64,000 nt of DNA from Brachionus manjavacas (Eukaryota > Rotifera > Eurotatoria > Ploima > Brachionidae): positions 3,038,001 to 3,102,000 of the forward strand of contig JAHQIY010000013.1 of NCBI GenBank assembly GCA_019054805.1, in the 5' to 3' direction. The translations under genes were made by a program, and so were the position numbers. Below the pieces are notes generated by a model, which saw only the letters and a list, made by a program, of their open reading frames with translations, did not search any database and had not been told where the DNA came from. Shown in pieces: positions 1 to 10,600 of the stretch. The stretch's first letter is position 1; every line of letters begins with the position of its first letter.

Positions 1-375
1 TATTTTGACAATATAGTTAACTGGGCTGGTACTTGGCAAATGATAAAACTATAAAATTAAAACTAGTTAAATTTATGATTAAAAATCTGTTAGTTAAAAA
101 AATAATTAAATAATAATACTTACTTTTATGTGAATTTTTATTGAGTCATTGATTGAAATCGAAGATGTTCGATTTAGAAACTCGTTTAATGCTGCCAATT
201 CTTCCATTAATTCAAACAGCGAGTCTTTTATTCAAAGTAAATTGCTTGTTTTATCTTAGAATTGATATATACCTATTTTGTACGAGTTTGGGTCTGGACT
301 AAACACTTTTAAATCTCTTAGTATATTTACAATGTTCGAGTTTGTGTTCTCTAAAATTTCAATCAGGTCCAAAAG
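1..375 (-). CDS. Unidentified host gene, three exons, incomplete at the window edge
   Basis: Three exons can be read on the minus strand: 375-273, 224-124 and 48-1. The acceptors are AAAG, AAAAG and TATAG and the donors are GTATAT and GTAAGT. Phases agree perfectly: 103 + 101 nt give 68 whole codons, and the third exon stays open for 16 codons to the window edge. The deduced peptide is helical and acidic in the first two exons (LLDLIEILEN..., LFELMEELAALNEF...), then more extended. I do not recognise the family. The first exon begins in phase 0 and no start codon fits just upstream. Either the 5' exons lie on the far side of the MULE at 606-2943, or a candidate ATG at 525-527 belongs to it with an intron I could not phase. 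The splice pattern makes a real gene likely; function is unknown. Confidence 0.5.
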
Positions 376-605
376 CTTTAATAAAAAATTACCAAAAACA
401 AATTAAATATCTAAATGTCTGTTAATTGGTAACTTTTTTGGTAAATGTATTTAAGTAAAATAATAAAATCATAGTTATCTAAAAGCGTAGAAAAAATTGA
501 CTTTGGAATCTCCGAACGACCAGTCATCAAGATTAATACAATTTATTATTTTAAAATACTTTAAATTAAAGAATTTTTGCTTGTCATATTCATCGTGAAA
601 AAAAA
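376..605. other. Short spacer between gene fragment and MULE
   Basis: AT-rich DNA with no complete gene. A minus-strand stretch starting ATG at 525-527 is open for about 35 codons and could be an upstream exon of the 1-375 gene. Its only good donor, near 433, leaves it out of phase with the next exon by one base. Confidence 0.3.
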
Positions 606-2943
606 GGCTGTTAATTACCTGTACTTCGAAAATAATTCCTTTCTGTTGAGATTAATTACTTTTTTTTGTAAAAATAAAAATTCAATTTTGGACAAAAAAA
701 TTTACTTAACAAGTTGAAATTAATTAGTTTTTGTTTAATTTAATTAGTTTTTGTTCATAATTATTTGTTATGTTATACAATGTTTAGTTTGAAGTATAAA
801 ATTATTTGAAATAAAATTGAAGAAAAATGTTTAACATGTCGTGGAAAGTTGTTGCAAACTGAGTGCAAGAAGTTAAAATTGTCGTACGCTAGAAATAAAT
901 CAGATTTGATAAAAAGATTGAACAATTTTTCAAAATATTGTTAGCCTCTTGTTGAAAATTTAGCTGATACCCGAACAAGATGAGTTATTTGGTGTTGAAT
1001 CTGGAGTTGAGATCAATGATTTTAATTTAGGCATTGAAGAAGAAGATTATGAAAACATGGTCCAAAACAGCAACGCAAAACACGTGAGAGCTTTTTATAA
1101 TAAAAGTGAAGATTTTTGAATCTAGAAGCTGCTATTGCTAGACTTGAAGAGTGCCCTGATTGGAAATTTCAAAGAGATAGAGAAACTAAAATCGGTCTAA
1201 AAAAATGTTATTTTTGCTCAGCTGTAAAATCATGTCCAAAGCTTGCTTATATCCTGCTTCACCAAGAAGATTATACATCGTCAAATTGGTACAACACAAT
1301 CGATCACGATTACACCTCTGAGAAGACTAACTTTGGCATCAATGAAATAACAAAGAAACAAGTTGAAGTTTTGTATAAGTCATCGGTTAATACCGCAACT
1401 CGTATACGTTTGGCCTTGCGAGAGCGATTCAGGCAATATTTACCCAAAAAGTTTGACGTTGACCCCGATTCCCGAACGATCTTTATGTTTCCCTTCTTTT
1501 TAACAGGTAAAATAATTTACCTTTATTTTTTAAACTTATTAATTAAATTAATCTACAGGTACAACAGACTTAGAAAAAACATTTCATGCATATACCATTA
1601 GTATTTGTTCCACAGAGACAAGAGATGATTTTGAATTTATATTTACAGCACCAAAAAAACACCTAAAAAATCTATACAATTATGACTTTAAACCAGACAT
1701 TTTGATCGCAGATGGAGCAGAGGCTATTACAAATGGGTTCATGGCTGCCTTTAACTATAAATCAATTGATGACTTTACTCCCATAATGTGTTGGGCTAAT
1801 GTATATCGAGCTATAGACACACGAACCAAGTCAATCAAAGAGAGTACTCGCAGCCAAATTCAAGCAGACATTAGTTCAATTCAGTTATCACCATCACCTA
1901 GTCATTTTAAACTCTCATGCAGTCCGTTTTTTAAAAAACGGTCCAAAAAAATCCTGTCATTGATGTGTTCCCAGCTTATTTTGAATCAGTATGGGTAAAT
2001 TCGCGTAATAACGGTTGGTATGAGGGTCTTTGGGTTAATTTTCCATCAACTGACAATGGGTTGGAAAGTATAAATGGCAAAATAAAACTCATTCACACAT
2101 TACAAGGCTTTTAGTAAATGCCTTTCTTCGAATTTATATAATATGCTTAGGAATTGGTTTAAAGACACATTACAAGAAAAAAATTTTGTTGATAATGTGA
2201 CTTTTTCTAAAAATAGCTGGAAACTAGCTGCAAACTATTTAAAAAGTGGCAATGCTTAAATAAAGAAAATAGGCGATTCTGAAAATTTTGTTTTATTTGA
2301 AAAAAACAATTCAAATTTAATGAATCTCGATTACATAAACTCAACATACAATAAACTAGAATTAGATAAAAAAGTTAATTTTGATAAATCGATTTCATTT
2401 CAATCCGCTTTAAAAAAAATAGAATTAAATAGTACAGATTGGTCTAGTAGTAGATGCACTTGGAGTTATTTTTTCAAGAATTATTATTGCTCTCATATTA
2501 TTTCTTTAGCAGAAAACCAAAAGCTTTTAGCAATCCCATTGAAGTTTATTCAGACAGCTGTTGCTCCAAAAGCAAAAGCCGGAAGACCAGCTAAAGTAAA
2601 AGAATGCCTAGCTAGGCAATAAACAATTAAGTTGTTCTATTTTAACAAGATTTTTTTTTATTTTGTTTTTTGAAATATTGTTTAATAAAATAATTATTAT
2701 GAACAAAAACTAATTAAAATAAACAAAAAATAAGTAATTTCAACTTGTTAAATAAATATTTAAAAAAAAAGTAATTATATACAACGGAAAGTTAAACGTT
2801 AACTAAAAGTAATCATTTTCAGCAATAAATTTACAACTAATTAATTTCGACAGTAAAGAAATTAATTTCAACAAAAAGTAATTATATACAACAGAAAATT
2901 AAACGTAAACTAATTAATTTCAACATGGAGGTAATATTTTCTC
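606..2943 (+). mobile_element. Mutator-like element (MULE), degenerate
   Basis: The element is bounded by imperfect inverted ends. The left starts GGCTGTTAATTACCTGTAC and the right, read inward, starts GAGAAAATATTACCTCCATG, sharing ATTACCT and then GAAA..AATT. The ends are followed by arrays of TTGAAATTAATTAGTTT-type units, inverted between the two sides (about 709-775 against 2694-2755). A 9-bp direct repeat GAAAAAAAA flanks it (597-605 and 2944-2952). Nine bp is the MULE target-site length, but this copy is low-complexity and could be chance. The interior encodes MULE transposase pieces on the plus strand. It lies immediately upstream of the 1-375 gene fragment. Confidence 0.6.
828..2622 (+). 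pseudogene. MULE transposase remnant with SAP-like, FLYWCH-like, DDE and SWIM-like parts
   Basis: Read along the plus strand, an N-terminal piece resembles a SAP motif (NKSDLIKRLNNF). It is followed by a cysteine/histidine DNA-binding stretch of FLYWCH type (about 1116-1350). A catalytic-core piece carries DGAEAI near 1702-1735 and a later CW-N-Y-RA stretch. A C-terminal SWIM-like block (C-x-W...C-S-H near 2455-2495) ends in a basic AGRPAKVK tail that stops at 2622. The order matches MULE transposases. The frame is broken repeatedly: TGA just before 1116, frame changes around 1500-1700 and 1990, and several stops between 2110 and 2320. The gene is dead. Confidence 0.65.
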
Positions 2944-2952
2944 GAAAAAAAA

Positions 2953-3914
2953 ATGAAAGTCCGGACTTGGACTTAACTAGAGACTTGTGACTTTTAAACA
3001 ACTCTGAACAAAATTCCCCAATTTTTAAGATTGTTCATAAAAAATTAATTAACACTAAATTTAATCGAAATCCAATCCAAACTTTTTGATACTCTTTTGT
3101 TTAAAAAAAAATGAAGACTTTAAAAGATAAAAATTAATTATTATGTTAAGATAATAATAAATAATTGATTTTTTCTCTTTTAATTTAATCTAAATTATTA
3201 TCTTTAGAATAATCTGATATTACTAGTTCTATTGTCCATTTTGTTACCAGTCGGTCTCCAATTTGAAATTAAAGTTACTTAAGTTGGGAACAAATTTGAT
3301 AAATCTTAATACAGCCTATGCAAAAACTCTGTATTTCCTCTGAAATATGCACGTCTAATTAAAGCTCAAAATAGATCTACCCAAATAAAATTAAGATTTA
3401 TTGCACATGCTGAAGTTTTTATTTATTTCAATGAAGGTGGGGTTTTGAAGTTTTTTTCAATTCACAAAAATTTAAATAACTTTTTTTTTCTATAAAAAAA
3501 TAATTATGCAAAATAAAATTCTAAATGTTTTTTAATTTTTCTTAATTTAAAAATGTCTGCAAAGTAATTTCACAGTTGATTAGAATATTTTTAATGGTAT
3601 AAAAAAATGCAGATAATTGCAGAGCCATTAGCTTTTTTATTGAACCAAGCATTTTTCAGAATTTAATAGCTCAAATAACCACCATGAACGCTTTAAAGGC
3701 GTTGTAAAGAAAAAAAAATGTTTTTTTTTTAATTTCAGGAATTTTTCAGCTTTTCGTTTATTGAATTATAGTAAATCACCGCGTTTTCTTTTCTAAGAAA
3801 ATTTTTCAAAGTAAGAAAAAACATCCTGTTTTCTTAATTAAGCAAAATATTTAGTTTTGGTAAAATAAAAGATAATGCTTTTTTAACTAAGTTTAGACCT
3901 TTAGTAAAAAGTAA
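2953..3914. other. Intergenic, no gene seen
   Basis: AT-rich spacer. The first 70 bases (2955-3010) carry a GACTT/AAGTC-rich motif (gtccggacttggactt) that recurs near 16800 and 57010-57260. No coding stretch with protein-like character was found. Confidence 0.4.
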
Positions 3915-3918
3915 TTCA

Positions 3919-4372
3919 ATTTTTTGGCCATCAATTAATGGACTGACAAAAATCTACATTTTATGACAAATGAATTAAATGACTGATAAAATAATGATTT
4001 GAGTGACAATACTTTTTGATTTACTAATTAATTATTTTTACAACAAATTAATGACAAAATAAAAATCAAAATCTTGAACTATGGCACCAAAATCGGAAGG
4101 AAGTTCCAGACGATAATGACCAACCGTTTTGTCAAAATCTCATTATCAAGCTAGAGTCAACTATGAGACAACGTCACAATTTTCATTCCTTAAACCTATC
4201 TGTAAAATAGGTCTTATTTTTTCAGTGAAAAATTATTAAATAGTCATCTCAATATATATAAATTTTTGTCAGTCGTTTAGTCTGTTTGTCAGAATTTTTT
4301 TTTTTTCAGTCATTTAATTATTTGTCATAAAATGTAGTTTTTTGTCAGTCCACTAATTGATGGCCAAAAAAT
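3919..4372. mobile_element. 454-bp MITE with about 65-bp inverted repeats and TTCA target duplication
   Basis: Both ends begin ATTTTTTGGCCATCAATTA when read inward. The inverted match continues for about 65 bp (GGACTGACAAAAA, CTACATTTTATGACAAAT, GACTGA) with only a few mismatches. A 4-bp direct repeat TTCA lies exactly outside both ends (3915-3918 and 4373-4376). The interior has no coding capacity. A solitary copy of one terminus occurs at about 33405. Confidence 0.75.
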
Positions 4373-4695
4373 TTCAGCTAAAATTGATTAAATTAGTCAC
4401 CAAATTTAGTTATTTTTGTTATCTTAAAAAAATTAAATTTGTCACCCCTAAAAAAATTTAAGCCAATTTTTTTACATATTTTTCTGTTCTTTTTATCATT
4501 TTATACTGAAGTTCACAAAACCCGAATAATGGCATTAATAAACAACGAGTATGACCGAGAATCAGCAAAAGCAAGTTTGATCAGTAAAATTAGAACTGAG
4601 AAAAATCAAAGAAAAACTTGGTTTAAAAGACAGATATTAAAGATATACATTTTTCAATTAAAAAAATAGCTATTTTATTATCTGCTTATTCGTGG

Positions 4696-7600
4696 TCAAT
4701 TTAATAAATATTTTTTTTCATTTGGTTCATTTATCCGACTTACGTTTGAGACAAGAATGGGATACTTTTGCTGTTCGTTTGTGACTTGATGCATCTTTAG
4801 AAAAAGATGCAGATTGTGAAAGTAGGATATCAAAATATCGAAAAGGTCTATGTTGTTTTGAAAATATTTGATAAAACACTTTATTTCTATAATAAAGCCT
4901 TCAAATGTGTCCTTTGGAAAAAAAGAAAAAATTTTTAGAGTAATTTTTAAAAAAATTGTTTGACTTACAATGCAATATCTCAGCTGAAATTCTTTTAGTA
5001 TACGCTTTGAATTACTAGTGAGCCGAAAAGAGCGGTTATTTTTTAAATTTTTAAATATTTGCTCGACTAGTTTTTGGTACAGTGCGCCAAACTTGGACAA
5101 TTTTTGAATGTACTTTTCTAATTTTTCTTTTCTCAAAGAATCATTGTCATGAACAATGTGTTTAAATTTTGTCAGCATATTATCTATCTCATCAATCTTT
5201 TTATTCTTCCATATTTGATAGCACAATTCTGATTGAAAATTTTCTTTTCTGTAGCACGGGTGTAGATCATTTTCAATCACATGCCTCTGGCTTAACAACT
5301 CTTCTTTCAAAATCTAATTTGGTAATAAATAATTGGAATAGATTATAAGAATTAATATTTATCAATTTAAATGGCTGAATCTCTTCTGGAAGTTATAGGT
5401 CTTTCGGTTCCATACTTTAAGCCCTATGAAGACAAGAACCTAATAAAAGCAAACAAGTAACTCATTTTTGGAATTCTCTTTCAATGCAGTCAAGAAACAT
5501 TTCCAAATTAAAATTTTTAGTAAAGTTCACGAAATTCAAAACTATAGTGCTATCTGAATTTCACATTTTTGACTCAAAATTCAAAAATGATTTTTTTTTT
5601 ATAAATCTAGACAAAATTCTGAACAATTATATGGTTTTACTTTTTTATTTTATTGCTTTATTTTTCTTAGAAAATCTCTTCAATCATGTGATTTTTAACA
5701 AATTTGTCAAATTTGAATTATTTTATTAAAATTTTTAGATTAAACTAAAGAATTCGATATTACGTTCAACAAAAAAAAAAACTATTTTTACATTTGCCAT
5801 TTTTATTAAAATTGTAAAAATCTTAAATTAACTTTTAACTTAAAAATCTGTTTGAAAAAGTTGAATCGATAATTTAAAATTAAAAATAATTTTTTTTCTT
5901 AGACTTTATTAAACTAAAGCATAAAAGATGATAATAAAAATTTCGAATATATTTTAAAACTGAACCAACTTTTTAACTTTTTGAGAAGCTCTAAGTTGTA
6001 CTTCAAAAATATGTAACACTACAAATATTATCCAACTTTGTTTTAGAGTATTCTTCGGCTTATTTTCTTCAGTCCCATAGATTTAGCTAATACGTGTCCA
6101 ACAAAGCTTAAACAATTCCTGCAAACCCGAAAATTAAATTTATTTTCGGGTCTGCTATGATATCGTGATTAGCGGTTATAAAATAAAATAATAAAGAAAG
6201 AAATTATATTTTATTATAATAGGCCGCCTCTAGTCGAAAGAAAAATAAAGAAAATAACAAAAAATAGGTAAAAGTTTCAAAGTTTCTTCTTCAATATAGT
6301 AAGATGGGGCAATTATTTAATGTGTGAATGGGGTGACAACTTTTAAATTTCGTTTTTTTCTAGCTGAAAACTAATAAATTTTCCTAAGATTTTATATTTT
6401 TTATATTTTTCAGGAGCCAAAATTTATAAAAAACAATCCTTTTTTCATTGATTATTTTATCTTAGCCTCCAAATTTAGACTCAAAAATTAATTTTGTCAA
6501 AAGGGGTGATTTTGGAACAAATTATGTATTTGGGAGAATTGGTCAAAGCTGGTGAATTTTATTTATTCCAAATTACCTATTTAGCCTATAAGTTCCAAAG
6601 AGAATCAAGAACGTCACCCTAAAATTTGAATAAGATTGATAAAAAAATAACATGAGTTCTTTTTTGGTGTGAATTTCAGGGGCAAAGGGGTTAATGGGGG
6701 TATCACCTATTTATGCCAAAAACTCACCCGGTTAACCAGCAAATTCACCTGTTTAACCCATTTACCCGAAATTAATTTTTTTCTCAAAATAAAAAAGTAA
6801 ATGAAACGAGAAAAAATTGAAAAGAGACTATGCTCAATCTTTAACTGAAGATGACGCACGTGCACAAACTGAAGAAAAAAACAGTAAAAAAAGAAAAAAA
6901 ATTGATAAAAAAACGAGAATTTAGAAAGTCTAACAACTAGGAGTGTTAATAAAAAAAGCAAAATGAAATAGTTGATAATTCTATAATTTGTTTTATTTGT
7001 AAAATTAACTTCGATTTAGGTAATTCTAGCAAAAATAGTTGGCTAACATGTGAAAGTTGTACCAGTTGGTCGTGCTATAATTGTTTACCAATAGAGAATA
7101 AAAAAGATAAAACTATGGAATTTTTATGTGCAAAATGTAAAAATTAAAAATTAAAAATTTGTTTAAAAAAGTTATTTTTCTTTAAAATATTTAAAATAAT
7201 TTAAATTAAGCTTCGTTAATGTATATAAACTCAAAATTTGTTAAAATTTGTTCCCGTTACGATAATTTATTTTTGTTAAGATTTTTGAAATTTCAAATAA
7301 ATTTTTGTAAAAAAACTCTATTTTTTTTTAAAAAAGCAACTAAAATATAATTAATTTTTTCTTTTGTTTTAGAAAGTAGGGTTAAATAGTTGAAAAAATG
7401 GGGCAAATGGGTTAACCCCATTAACCTAATTGCCCCTCACCCATGTACTAATGGGGTGACCCGAAAATTTCGGTCTAATTGGGTGAACGAATTTCGCATT
7501 TTTATGCAAAACTGTGTCGATAGACAAAAAATAAAAAAAATAGGTCACCCGGTTAGGCCATGTTACTATATAATTTCTAACTAATTTCCAATATTTACAC

Positions 7601-10600
7601 AGTGTTAAACCCGCTGAGGGTGAAAAAATCTTCAAAATATCTCTGCAAAAAGAGGCGAATGTTTAAACCTCTTTCATCATAAAAATAGGGGAACTGGTTT
7701 GAACTGATAATTGCGATGCAGATGATCAACTCGATGCAGTAGGCTCTGGGTCAGATCGGAGCCGTTGCTCAAAAAGGTACTTAAAGAGGAGATAAGTGCC
7801 TCCCCATTATCCACTAGGATAGAATAGGGACAATTATTATTAAATACTAGCGACTTGCTAAATGCATGAGATCATAGTATTTCACTGTGAAGCTATAGAC
7901 ATTTAAGTTGGCTGAAGTCGGTGTTGTAGTAATTGAGAGAACTACAACAGAATTTAAAACTTTGAATTTAGTTCAAACTCAAATTGTTGTTTGAATTTAT
8001 ATATTCCTGCATCTTCGACATTTAAACAAAGATTCTCCAATGTTTAGAAACAGGTCAGACCGCTTGATAGAATTGGTCGACCGGTTAGAGAAACCGGTTT
8101 TAAATAATTTTTTAAATTTTGATTCAAAAACTTGCTTGCAGAACCTTTTATATCTGATATATCTGAAATCTTATACAGAAAAAAACGCAATCGGATTGAT
8201 CAAGTATAGAGACCAATGTTTACCAACATTATATTAACTGTAAATTAAAAAAAATCTTTTATTTTCGGTAAAAAAATTAATTTATTTTTATCAAAATTCA
8301 ATCGATTCTATTCAAAGCCAACCGAGTAAAAATATAGAAAAAAAGAATGATCAATGATTTTAATGGAGCATATGATTTCCTAGATTACCTTTGCATTTCT
8401 ATAAGAAAATGGTGAAGATGAACTCAATAGATCAAAACTTTGATTTAGTTTGAAAATTTATCCGGTATTTTTATTATACTTTTTATGATTTAGTTTAATA
8501 AAGTCCAAGAAATAAAATAATACTTTTTTATTATAAATTATCGATTATTTTATTTTAAACAAATTTTTAAGTTAAAAATGAATTTAAAAATTGAAATTTT
8601 TTTTAGATATGCGATAAACGATGAATCATAGGAAAAAAATAAAATATAAAAAAGTGTTCAATAAATTATTAAAAAAAATAGCAAATATCCATCATTTAAC
8701 TTATCATTTTTTTTTATTCTGACAGTTTAATTATAAAGCTAATTATTTTTATTATTCTAGTCGGGAAAAAAATTTAAAAGCATCACTTATTTACAATTTA
8801 ATTCCTAATTGGTATATAAATTCAAAAAAAAAAAAGTTAAATAAACAGAATGCCAAGAAAATATTGAAAAAGATCTGATTGACCATACTGAGAAAGTAAT
8901 GTAAACTTTAAAAAGTTGTTCTTTTGGAAATAAGAGAAGATTTAGAAAACTTAGAAATTTCACAAAGGCCTTGAATTATTAAAAACAATAAATAAATTTT
9001 TTTATTATCAAAATGAAATAATATAGACTATTATCTACGGCATACAATTATCGTTCACCAATAATATTTTTTTTATTCACCAAAAAAATAAAGAATATCA
9101 CCAAAAAAATATAATCTAAGGCGAAACTCGATTACCTAAATTTAACACCTAATTGGTGTATTTTGTCGCAAATTTATACTTAATTGACACCAAAAAATCA
9201 CAATTACCTGTGCAAATCAAATCACCAATTCAAAATAGGTTTCTAAACCAAATTAATTTACACTTCACCATTTCAATTTTTTATTCACCAAAAATATTAT
9301 AAATAGTATTTTTCGTTATGTTATTTAACCGCAAATCCTTAAAAAACCAATTGAAACTCGATCGATACGATGACAACAGCAGTAATTCAAGATAACACAG
9401 TATCGTCATCAAGTGAAAACGTACTTGTTTATCAAGATACTAGTGATAATGTAGATTCGGATATTGAATCTGAAACATTGCACTGAAAAAGGAAAAGAAG
9501 CAAAGGTCAAGTATACAACGTGCGCAACAATTATCAATTATTTGATGAAGCTTTGAAAGATCTCAATAAAATAGGCAATTGGAGAAAACAACGCAAGCAT
9601 TATACGAGCGATGAAGCACAACATTATTTTAAATGCAGCAACAGCAAGTGTCAGATGCAAGCCTACATTTTAATTAAGAGTGATGACAACAAGGTAGTCC
9701 TATGCATAAATGAAAATCAACACGAACATGGCGATGACATAACATCCAAATTACCCAAAAGCACCCAAGAAGCGATCATTGAATTATTCGAAAATGGAAA
9801 AAGTAAACCAATTCAAATCCTTAATGGCTTAAGCAAGAACGGAAATGTTCATCTAGATGGTACATCAAGAATAACATTTGCAATCTCTTAATTAGTTTAT
9901 CAAAAATTCTTAATATTCCTGAATGTTAAATACCATTATAAGCGAAAAATATTCCTATCGGCGAAAAAAGGAACCTGGAAGACCAGCAAAGGCAAAACAA
10001 GCCTTGATAATTCAGTAATTATTTTTGGTTTGATTTGTATTATTATTGGTGATAAAAACTATTATTTTGGTTGAAATAAATATTTTTTTGGTTTAAAACA
10101 ATTAATAAATTTGGTGAAAAAATAAAATTTTTTTAGGTGATTTATTTTGGTGAAGAATTTGATAATTATTTGGTGAAGTAGAAATTTAGTGTCATTATCT
10201 ACTTCCAGAAGATATTGTTTAAATTTAGTCAAAAATTACCTGTGGGTGAGATTTTTTTAGCAAAAGCCTCTTCATGGCTTTTACCTGGTATTCGTTAAAT
10301 ACTTGGCGTTTAAGACTAAAAATTTCACGTATATGGTCACACAAGCCCTCAGAAGTTGTCTCTAGATCTTCGGCAAAGTTTGTCATAAAGCCTCTTAATT
10401 GGTCGCCTGAGTCATTTAAAGTGTCCGAATCGGATAGAGAAATATCACTTTTTGACGAACAAGATTCAATTGGGGATGACTGGTTGGCTGTGTACAAGTT
10501 AGGGTACAAAGAGCAAATTGTACAGTAGTATAAAACTAATTTCTAATTAAAAAAACAATAAATTAATTAATTTTTTTTAAATTTTTGGTTTCCTTTTACT

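Noticed and set aside
597-605. GAAAAAAAA as decisive proof of the MULE boundary
   Set aside because: It is a homopolymer-like 9-mer in A-rich DNA, so it supports but cannot prove the boundary.
4439-4669. 76-codon plus-strand ORF
   Set aside because: The first half is a hydrophobic translation of T-rich DNA. The second half looks slightly protein-like but has no identifiable family or splice context.
5371-5460. A 29-codon plus-strand ORF starting ATGGCTGAA
   Set aside because: It is short, with a questionable 33-bp intron leading only to a quick stop. No similarity was recognised, and it overlaps the intron of the minus-strand gene.
7390-7635. Two opposing ORFs over the GGGTGACC-rich sequence
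   Set aside because: Both are translations of the pogo-like element's right subterminal repeats.
7600-7970. Possible rRNA, tRNA-derived SINE or hammerhead ribozyme
   Set aside because: I looked for A/B boxes, conserved rRNA cores and the CUGAUGA...GAAA hammerhead core; none was present. Only an isolated 9-bp stem is visible.
8040-8237. 65-codon plus-strand ORF
   Set aside because: No family resemblance; composition is compatible with chance in the intron of a minus-strand gene.
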